A stretch of 9,644 nucleotides of DNA from Mariniphaga sp. (GTDB taxonomy: Bacteria > Bacteroidota > Bacteroidia > Bacteroidales > Prolixibacteraceae): positions 1 to 9,644 of the forward strand of contig JABMQB010000380.1 of assembly GCA_013203525.1 (NCBI GenBank). Reading direction: 5' to 3'. This document shows positions 1 through 5,409 of the stretch, one piece after another; the stretch's first letter is position 1; each line of letters starts with the position of its first letter. The notes under the pieces were generated by a model. That model saw only the letters and a program-made list of their open reading frames with translations. It had not been told where the DNA came from and searched no databases. A program made the translations under genes and the position numbers.

Positions 1-2
1 GC

Positions 3-2171
3 GGAAACACCGGTGAAGTAACTTTTAATATATATGGTGGAGGATTTAACGAAGAAACTTCAATACAGCTTACAAACTCCACATTTCCGATACTTATGCC
101 TGATACTACTATTTTTATGGATACCGATCACTTTATTGCACGGTTTAATATGTATGATAAACCAGTAGGCGAATATATTATTGAATTAACCCTAAATGAG
201 GAATTTCTATATGCTTCCACCGATACATTTAAATTACAAGTAGGGGAGTTTCCTGAACCCTGGGCTGATATTACATCCCGAAAAGCATTTTTGGCAAATA
301 CCTGGCACACTTTAACCATTACCTATGGTAACCAAGGGAATGTTGATGCCATTGGTGTCCCCTTATGGTTGGCTATTAGCAACAATGAGGATATGGAAAT
401 TGAATTTGTAGATTTTGAAATAGTTCCATCACAATATGTTATTGAAGATGGTTATGAGGAATATTACAATAATGATCCGTTTGTCGAAATTGATACTGTA
501 ATGGACGAAGCTTTTAATGCTAAGATATTGGGGCTTTATATACCCCTGATTCCAGCAAATTCAAATCAAAGCATTAATCTAAAAGTAAAAAGCAGAGAAA
601 GCTATCGTACAATTACTTGGATGAGCAAACCATATTTTCATTCATCGTATAATACTGATGAATCTATGTTAAATAATAAAAGTGGATCTTATAAATATGG
701 TTCGGATTCTCCATACGGATGGGTAGGTCTTGCTTCTTGTTGGATTACGATTGTTACTGAAATTGTTGTCGATGCAACATTAGGGGCTATTCCAGGAGTA
801 GGTTGTGTTAATTCAATAGCATCAAATTATTTTGATTTTTGGGGTTATGATAGATACAGATCCAAAAAGAAAAAAACAGTTGGACAATCAGCCCTTACAG
901 CCGGTCTTGTGATTGCAGAGTGTGTCGCTAATGTGTCAGGTTTAGGAGTAGTCCAGAAAGCAATTACTGTAACAGCCAGCAATATTCTTAATCATAGTAC
1001 TGCTGAAAGTTGTAAAGATTTGAATCCAATCGATAAAAAAGATAGTGATATAAAAAAAGTTGCCTCATTTGACCCAAATGAAAAAGTAGGACCTTCTGGC
1101 TATGGTGAAAATAACTTTATTCGCAGTACTGATTTTCTGGACTACACCGTTTATTTCGAAAATAAAAATAGCGCAACAGCACCTGCGCATACTATAATTG
1201 TTTCAGACACTTTAGACACCGAAATATTTGATTTAAGTAAAACCGAAATAAAATCGGTTACCGTTGGAGATACAACTATATATGCACTTCCGGGCTCAAA
1301 AACTTTGGTTAAAAGTGCAACAATAGAGCACCTTAATGTTGATGCCCGGTTTGTAGTTGAAACCGATGAAAGTACAGGTTCATTGAATTGTGTAATCCGT
1401 TCATTCGATCCAGATACCGGTGAAGAAATAGAAGACCCCTTTGTTGGTGTATTGCCTCCAAATGTTAATTCACCAGAAGGTGAAGGTTCAGTAAGTTTCC
1501 GTTTATACCTGAAAGAAGAACCACAACATAACCAGGAAATAAAAAATATGGCTATCATATATTTTGACGGCAATGAGCCCATTATAACAAATGAATACAT
1601 TAATACATTCGATTTACAGGCACCGGAAACAAGAATCGATAGTTATACGGAAGATGGAACTATAACTTTAAACATTTCAGGAACCGATTCTGGTTCAGGA
1701 ATCGATTACTATGAAATATGGATGGCAAAAGGTGCTGAAGGCTTCGACCTCTGGAAAACATCAAAAGAAAATGCTGTAGAGTTCCGTTCAACCGAAACGA
1801 ATAATTACAAGTTTTATTCAATTGGTATTGACTATTTAGGAAATAAAGAAGAAGCACCTGATGTTGCTGACGTAAATTTATTTGCAACAGATTTAAATAT
1901 AATAGCAATTGGCGAACAGATAAAATATTATCCAAATCCAGCCACAAATAAAGTAAACATTGAAATTGACCTTAAAGTTGCCCAGATAGCTGACATTTAT
2001 ATAAGCAACCTGAATGGCCAATATGTAAAATGTTTATCAAACATTTTATTGCCACAGGGAAAAACAACCTTGAACGAAAATCTGGAAGGAATTCCGAATG
2101 GTATGTATTTATTAAACATTCAGGTTGAAAATCAGTTATTTAGCGATTTATTTTTAATACAAAATGAATAG
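3..2171 (+). CDS. Large secreted protein, C-terminal part, with DUF7619-like, Ig-like and T9SS type A sorting domains (5' partial)
   Basis: The reading frame is open from the left edge, so the ATG at position 96 is very probably internal; 722 residues are visible. Numbering from the edge, residues 1-200 are beta-rich extracellular repeats. Residues 240-335 are an unusual Ala/Gly/Val-rich, partly hydrophobic stretch with several Cys and a basic KKKK patch. Residues about 354-536 match the pattern of the DUF7619 family (SFDPNEKVGP, then LDYTVYFEN, ATAPAHTI, and IIYFDGNEPIITN near its end). Residues 541-621 resemble an Ig-like domain of the 'SGSGI..Y.I' type. Residues 642-722 form a type IX secretion sorting domain beginning YYPNPATNKV and ending in a short beta-rich tail. 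T9SS cargo is exported by Sec, crosses the outer membrane through the type IX machinery, loses this domain and is released or anchored. The specific function is unknown; adhesin-like or matrix roles are possible. No gene partner is visible in the window. Confidence 0.9.
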   Translation, partial: GNTGEVTFNIYGGGFNEETSIQLTNSTFPILMPDTTIFMDTDHFIARFNMYDKPVGEYIIELTLNEEFLYASTDTFKLQVGEFPEPWADITSRKAFLANTWHTLTITYGNQGNVDAIGVPLWLAISNNEDMEIEFVDFEIVPSQYVIEDGYEEYYNNDPFVEIDTVMDEAFNAKILGLYIPLIPANSNQSINLKVKSRESYRTITWMSKPYFHSSYNTDESMLNNKSGSYKYGSDSPYGWVGLASCWITIVTEIVVDATLGAIPGVGCVNSIASNYFDFWGYDRYRSKKKKTVGQSALTAGLVIAECVANVSGLGVVQKAITVTASNILNHSTAESCKDLNPIDKKDSDIKKVASFDPNEKVGPSGYGENNFIRSTDFLDYTVYFENKNSATAPAHTIIVSDTLDTEIFDLSKTEIKSVTVGDTTIYALPGSKTLVKSATIEHLNVDARFVVETDESTGSLNCVIRSFDPDTGEEIEDPFVGVLPPNVNSPEGEGSVSFRLYLKEEPQHNQEIKNMAIIYFDGNEPIITNEYINTFDLQAPETRIDSYTEDGTITLNISGTDSGSGIDYYEIWMAKGAEGFDLWKTSKENAVEFRSTETNNYKFYSIGIDYLGNKEEAPDVADVNLFATDLNIIAIGEQIKYYPNPATNKVNIEIDLKVAQIADIYISNLNGQYVKCLSNILLPQGKTTLNENLEGIPNGMYLLNIQVENQLFSDLFLIQNE

Positions 2172-2235
2172 AATACAAATTACGTAATAATTGAAATATA
2201 AAAAGAGTATTCTGATTACTGTTATAAATTTTAAG

Positions 2236-2274
2236 CAAAAAAAACTCTAAGCTGAAAGTCAATAGCTTAGAGTT
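2236..2274 (-). terminator. Rho-independent terminator of the tRNA-Leu unit
   Basis: A perfect 11-bp inverted repeat (AACTCTAAGCT at 2243-2253 and AGCTTAGAGTT at 2264-2274, 10-nt loop) lies just 3' of the tRNA on the minus strand. Read in that direction the stem runs into eight T residues (2236-2244 on the plus strand is an A-run, partly within the stem base). This is a good fit to an intrinsic terminator for the tRNA. It may also stop plus-strand transcripts from the T9SS protein gene, which ends about 70 bp away, but the plus-strand U-tract is poor (TATATTT). Confidence 0.8.
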
Positions 2275-2281
2275 ATATTTG

Positions 2282-2367
2282 TGCCCAGAACAAGAATCGA
2301 ACTTGCACGGGAAAATCTTCCCACAAGGCCCTCAACCTTGCGTGTCTACCAATTCCACCACCTGGGC
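2282..2367 (-). tRNA. tRNA-Leu (anticodon GAG)
   Basis: On the minus strand the sequence starts GCCCAGGTGGTGGAATTGG, the standard beginning of a bacterial tRNA-Leu. The acceptor arms GCCCAGG and TCTGGGC pair with one G-T at the inner end. The anticodon stem is CAAGG/CCTTG around loop TTGAGGG, giving anticodon GAG (reads CUC/CUU leucine codons). A long variable arm (class II) and a T arm with loop TTCGATT follow. The discriminator base is A at 2282. The genomic sequence after it continues CAAA, so CCA is not encoded and must be added after transcription. Length is 86 nt, normal for tRNA-Leu. A terminator follows directly, and a degenerate copy of its 5' half lies 19 bp upstream. Confidence 0.96.
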
Positions 2368-2386
2368 ATTAATATTGTTAGTGGTA

Positions 2387-2431
2387 CCTTGCATTCTACC
2401 TCCCGATAACTATCGGAACCACCACCTGGGC
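2387..2431 (-). pseudogene. Broken duplicate of the 5' half of tRNA-Leu with a palindrome in its D-loop
   Basis: On the minus strand these 45 nt follow the first 32 nt of the intact tRNA-Leu: GCCCAGGTGGTGG is identical, then 4 nt of the D-loop (AATT) are replaced by 18 nt of palindrome (2401-2418), then GGTAGA and GCAAGG match again with AT instead of CAC between them. Similarity stops after GCAAGG, in the 5' side of the anticodon stem. There is no anticodon, variable arm, T arm or 3' acceptor strand, so it cannot make a tRNA. It sits in the same orientation 19 bp upstream of the intact gene, which suggests tandem duplication followed by loss of the 3' half and insertion of the palindrome. 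The order of these events is inference. Confidence 0.82.
2401..2418. repeat. 18-bp palindrome inserted in the tRNA remnant
   Basis: The plus strand reads TCCCGATAACTATCGGAA. As RNA from the minus strand it can fold into a 7-bp hairpin (one G-U pair) with a four-base loop AGUU. It replaces the AATT of the tRNA D-loop exactly, with recognisable tRNA sequence on both sides, so it behaves like an inserted unit. No target duplication is evident. Whether it belongs to a dispersed genomic repeat family cannot be told from one copy. Confidence 0.7.
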
Positions 2432-2461
2432 AAATATTATTTCAAAAAACGTGTGTGCAAA
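2431..2461 (-). promoter_or_regulatory. Candidate Bacteroidota promoter for the tRNA-Leu unit
   Basis: On the minus strand TTTG (plus 2458-2461) is followed after 19 nt by AATATTTG (plus 2431-2438). The known Bacteroidota housekeeping consensus is TTTG at -33 and TAnnTTTG at -7 with a spacer of about this size; only the first T of the -7 box is missing. Transcription would start around 2425-2427, inside the tRNA remnant, giving a leader of about 60 nt before the intact tRNA that includes the palindrome. Matched by eye only. Confidence 0.45.
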
Positions 2462-2503
2462 ACTAAAAAAAATCTTTTAACCAAAATTGCTTTTACAAAA
2501 AAT

Positions 2504-2827
2504 TTACTTCCTGTCGTATTCAATCTCTTTTTTTACTCCAACAACCTTTCCATTTACAAATGTGAAAATAGTTTTTTCTGTTTTTGTGGCTGCCGGAGAA
2601 ACCATTGGATCCAAAGTTGTTTGCCCTTTACCTATTTCTGTACTTTCTAATTTGGTTTTGGTTTCATAAATATAAATCTCTCCATCCGAGGTTGGAATTA
2701 TTGAAGTCGGTTTCCCAAAATCTTTTTCTAAGGATCGAGCTTCCATTCCATTGTATTTTTTTAGCTGTTTTAATCCACTACAGGCTAGAAATAATGGAAT
2801 TATTACAAGTATTATATATTTTTTCAT
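2504..2827 (-). CDS. Small lipoprotein, function unknown (possibly BamE/SmpA-like fold)
   Basis: A 107-residue protein with a basic start (MKKY), a hydrophobic core and a lipobox ending LACS, so Cys16 is the expected lipidated residue after signal peptidase II. The mature part contains KYNGMEARSLEKDFGKPTSI and then 'GEIYIYET', with a 'FVNGKVVGVKKE' strand near the end. The order 'helix, GKPT, dG..y.Y, then f.ngkV' is reminiscent of BamE/SmpA/OmlA-type periplasmic domains, but the match is weak and I do not assign a role. The start at 2827 gives the complete signal peptide; the leader is A-rich with no clear Shine-Dalgarno, usual for the phylum. It is divergent from the esterase gene (126 bp between starts) and on the same strand as the downstream tRNA-Leu. 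No convincing terminator was seen between its stop and the tRNA region, so read-through is possible. Confidence 0.82.
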   Translation of the reverse strand: MKKYIILVIIPLFLACSGLKQLKKYNGMEARSLEKDFGKPTSIIPTSDGEIYIYETKTKLESTEIGKGQTTLDPMVSPAATKTEKTIFTFVNGKVVGVKKEIEYDRK

Positions 2828-2856
2828 TGTTTAGTATTTATTACATTTTACAACCA

Positions 2857-2875
2857 TTGTGTCATTTTTACACAA
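2857..2875. promoter_or_regulatory. Inverted repeat in the divergent intergenic region
   Basis: TTGTGT at 2857-2862 and ACACAA at 2870-2875 form a perfect 6-bp inverted repeat with a 7-nt AT-rich spacer between the divergent lipoprotein and esterase genes. It could be an operator, but in AT-rich DNA repeats of this size arise by chance. I could not place a clear TTTG/TAnnTTTG promoter for either gene in this 126-bp region. Confidence 0.2.
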
Positions 2876-2953
2876 AAATTTTCTCCATTAAAATTTCTAT
2901 TTTTAGTGTTAACTTAATAAAATATTTAATTCACATCAAAAATAGCAATTACT

Positions 2954-4120
2954 ATGAAAAAGTTAATATTAGTTACTATGAGTATCTTTTTTACCACATC
3001 CGTATTTTCACAGCAAGCCTTATTTGGCGGGCAGGAAATAATTTCGCCTGAAGTAAAAGAAGATAATACAGTTGTATTCAGGGTAGAGGCACCCAATGTT
3101 TCCGAAGTAAAAATTTCGGGTGACTGGATGCCGGCAGAAGGATTTACGCCAGGCTCAGCTTCGATGGTTAAAGGTGAAAAAGGAGTGTGGGCATATACAA
3201 CCAAAGTATTACCTTCTGAATTATACACTTATTCATTTATCATCGACGGTTTTAAAACCACCGATCCGAATAATCCTTATTTAATTCGCGATGTGGCTTC
3301 AGTAACCAATATTTTTATAGTTGGTGGTGGGCAAGCCGATCTGTATAAAGTGAATGATATTCCTCATGGAACAGTGGCACGTCGATGGTACAATTCGCCA
3401 GGTAATAAAATGGATCGTAGGTTAACTATTTATACTCCTCCAGGTTACGAAGATTCAAATGAAAAATATCCGGTGTTGTACCTGCTGCATGGTGCCGGTG
3501 GAGATGAAGAAGCATGGATTGCCCTTGGGCGCTCTACACAAATTCTGGATAACCTTATTGCTCAAGGCAAAGTAAAACCTATGATTGTTGTCATGCCAAA
3601 CGGAAATGTATCTCAGGATGGTGCTCCAGGCGAAGGTCACGAAGGCTTTTACAAACCACAGTTTATGGCTCCAAAAACCATGGATGGAACTTATGAAGCA
3701 ACATTTATGGACATTATAAATTTTGTGGAAGGTAATTACCAGGTAAAAATTGATAAATCCAATCGTGCAATCTGTGGCCTTTCAATGGGTGGGTTTCACT
3801 CTATGCATATTTCACGATACTATGAAAATACCTTCGATTGTGTTGGATTGTTCTCAGCAGCAATTATGGACCGTGAAGATGCCTCAGGCAAAGTCTATTC
3901 GGATATAGACAATACCCTGAAAAAACAAATGGAAAACGGGCTTAAATTATATTGGATTGGAATGGGTAAAACTGATTTTCTTTACGATTCTGGTGTTCAA
4001 TATCGCGCAAAACTCGATGAAATGGGTATGAAATATACTTATCGTGAAAGTGAAGGAGGCCATATCTGGAAAAACTGGAGGATTTACCTTTCTGAATTTG
4101 CTCCTTTATTGTTTAAATAA
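2954..4120 (+). CDS. Exported CE1-type esterase with N-terminal E-set domain (first paralogue)
   Basis: A 388-residue serine ester hydrolase of the putative esterase (Esterase D/CE1, feruloyl or acetyl-xylan esterase-like) family. Residues 1-19 are a Sec signal with likely cleavage VFS|QQ, so it acts in the periplasm or outside. Residues 28-135 form an E-set/CBM48-like beta-sandwich (SPEVKEDNTVVFRVEAP, VKISGDWM). Residues about 140-388 are the alpha/beta-hydrolase: YTPPGYE, oxyanion HGAGG at 179-183, nucleophile elbow GLSMGG with Ser277, Asp341 in GKTDFLYD and His370 in GGHIWKNWR. The triad is therefore complete. Length and architecture are normal for the family. It is about half identical by eye to the next gene, which follows after 100 bp. 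Expected chemistry is removal of acyl or hydroxycinnamoyl groups from polysaccharides; the exact substrate is not readable. The start is chosen because it gives the full signal peptide; no Shine-Dalgarno is present. Confidence 0.93.
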   Translation: MKKLILVTMSIFFTTSVFSQQALFGGQEIISPEVKEDNTVVFRVEAPNVSEVKISGDWMPAEGFTPGSASMVKGEKGVWAYTTKVLPSELYTYSFIIDGFKTTDPNNPYLIRDVASVTNIFIVGGGQADLYKVNDIPHGTVARRWYNSPGNKMDRRLTIYTPPGYEDSNEKYPVLYLLHGAGGDEEAWIALGRSTQILDNLIAQGKVKPMIVVMPNGNVSQDGAPGEGHEGFYKPQFMAPKTMDGTYEATFMDIINFVEGNYQVKIDKSNRAICGLSMGGFHSMHISRYYENTFDCVGLFSAAIMDREDASGKVYSDIDNTLKKQMENGLKLYWIGMGKTDFLYDSGVQYRAKLDEMGMKYTYRESEGGHIWKNWRIYLSEFAPLLFK

Positions 4121-4173
4121 AAATAGCTAAAATACATTTCGGTATTATGGCCCGAAAATTAATCAATTATAAC

Positions 4174-4196
4174 TTCTAATAATTCAGCAATTAGAA
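4174..4196. promoter_or_regulatory. Inverted repeat upstream of the second esterase
   Basis: TTCTAAT (4174-4180) and ATTAGAA (4190-4196) are a perfect 7-bp inverted repeat with a 9-nt spacer, 24 bp before the ATG at 4221. It could be a leader hairpin or binding site within the 100-bp gap between the two paralogues. Both arms are very AT-rich, so chance is a real alternative. Confidence 0.2.
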
Positions 4197-4220
4197 TTAA
4201 CTAACACAAACAAACAAATT

Positions 4221-5390
4221 ATGAAAAAACAAATAGTAATGTGTCTTGGCATATATTTCATCATGGTGGCTACTGTATGCCATGTTAACGCCCAATTTCA
4301 AAGAGGGCCACGCCTTGTTTCACCTGAAGTAAATGAAGATAAAACGATTACTTTCCGATTATTAGCTCCTGAAGCTGATAAGGTTACTGTAAGCGGCAAC
4401 TGGATGTCAGGATGGGGAACTCAGGTAGATCTCGCTAAAGGCGATTCAGGAATATGGTCATTTACAACTGAAGTTCTACCCGCTGAATTTTACACCTACT
4501 CTTTTAATGTAAATGGCGTTAAAACACTCGATCCTTCAAATTCGCAGGTGGTTCGCGATGGAACCCGCTTCGAAAATGTTGTTATAGTTCCCGGGAAGGA
4601 ATCGAATGTTTACACCGTAAAAAACATCCCTCATGGTAAATTGTCTAAAGTATGGTATTCTTCGCCATCACTTGATAAAAACAGGAGAATGTATGTTTAC
4701 ACTCCTCCGGGTTATGAAGGCAGCGGTAAAAAATACCCTGTATTTTATTTAATACATGGTGCAGGTGGCGACGAAGATGCATGGACAACATTAGGACGTG
4801 CTCCATATATTCTGGATAACCTGATTGAAGAAGGAAAGGCAGAACCAATGATTGTTGTTATGACCAACGGAAATCCATGGTCGGCTGCAGCCCCAGGCGA
4901 TGAGCCTGCTGTTGAAAATGCCGAAACTCCTGATATTACACAAATGGCGCGTGGAGGTTTTGAAAAAAGCCTTGTAAACGACGTGATTCCATATATTGAA
5001 AAAAATTACCGTACATTAACAGATAAAAATCATAGGGCAATAGCAGGTTTATCGATGGGAGGAATGCACACACAAAATATTACCAACTCAAATCCCGATA
5101 AATTTGGCTACATAGGTGTAATGAGCATGGGTTTGATGAACGATCCGCGCTGGGGAAATTACGATGTTGAAGATCATAAAAAACAAGTTCTTTCAATTCA
5201 GAAAAATGGAGTTAAACTGTATTGGATTGGCTGCGGAAAAGAAGACTTTTTATATGAAGGTGTTACCAACCTACGTAAATTTTACGACGATTTAGGCTTT
5301 AAATACGAATACCGTGAATCAACTGGAGGGCACACATGGGCAAACTGGCGTATTTATCTCTCCGAACTTGCTCCGAAATTATTTAGATAG
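4221..5390 (+). CDS. Exported CE1-type esterase with N-terminal E-set domain (second paralogue)
   Basis: A 389-residue paralogue of the preceding gene with the same layout: Sec signal (residues 1-24, cleavage likely VNA|Q), E-set domain at about 31-135, alpha/beta-hydrolase from about 140. The catalytic set is intact: HGAGG 179-183, GLSMGG with Ser278, Asp342 in GKEDFLYE and His371 in GGHTWANWR. It differs most before the nucleophile: residues 219-262 carry 'PWSAAAPGDEPAVENAE' and 'FEKSLVNDVIPYIEKNYR', the usual form in CE1 esterases, whereas the first paralogue has a different loop there. The lid and substrate pocket may therefore differ, suggesting that the pair handles different ester groups or positions (inference). 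The leader ACAAACAAACAAATT before ATG is A-rich without Shine-Dalgarno. The stop is 19 bp before the next gene, so the two are very likely co-transcribed. Confidence 0.94.
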   Translation: MKKQIVMCLGIYFIMVATVCHVNAQFQRGPRLVSPEVNEDKTITFRLLAPEADKVTVSGNWMSGWGTQVDLAKGDSGIWSFTTEVLPAEFYTYSFNVNGVKTLDPSNSQVVRDGTRFENVVIVPGKESNVYTVKNIPHGKLSKVWYSSPSLDKNRRMYVYTPPGYEGSGKKYPVFYLIHGAGGDEDAWTTLGRAPYILDNLIEEGKAEPMIVVMTNGNPWSAAAPGDEPAVENAETPDITQMARGGFEKSLVNDVIPYIEKNYRTLTDKNHRAIAGLSMGGMHTQNITNSNPDKFGYIGVMSMGLMNDPRWGNYDVEDHKKQVLSIQKNGVKLYWIGCGKEDFLYEGVTNLRKFYDDLGFKYEYRESTGGHTWANWRIYLSELAPKLFR

Positions 5391-5409
5391 AAATTTAATT
5401 ATTTATACA

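Noticed and set aside
96..98. ATG as true start of the T9SS protein
   Set aside because: The frame is open to the left edge with protein-like sequence before it (beta-rich, GGGF motif), and there is no signal peptide after this ATG.
1151..1947. Minus-strand open frames within the T9SS protein gene
   Set aside because: They are shadows of the coding strand with no signal, motif or codon pattern of their own.
2368..2503. Integrative element attachment site next to tRNA-Leu
   Set aside because: The duplicated piece is the 5' half of the tRNA, there is no integrase gene nearby, and no second 3'-end copy is found in the window.
2279..2650. Plus-strand open frame of 123 codons across the tRNA
   Set aside because: It is the antisense of the tRNA-Leu, its remnant and the lipoprotein gene; the protein has no family features and is a well-known kind of false call over tRNA genes.
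4137..4157. TTTCGG/CCGAAA hairpin after the first CE1 esterase
   Set aside because: The stem has only 6 bp with a 9-nt loop and no T-run follows, so it is not a convincing terminator; the operon may continue through it.
5314..5409. Upstream in-frame ATG for the type-B carboxylesterase
   Set aside because: It lies inside the preceding esterase gene and would bury the twin-arginine and lipobox signal 32 residues in; the start at 5410 fits the family.
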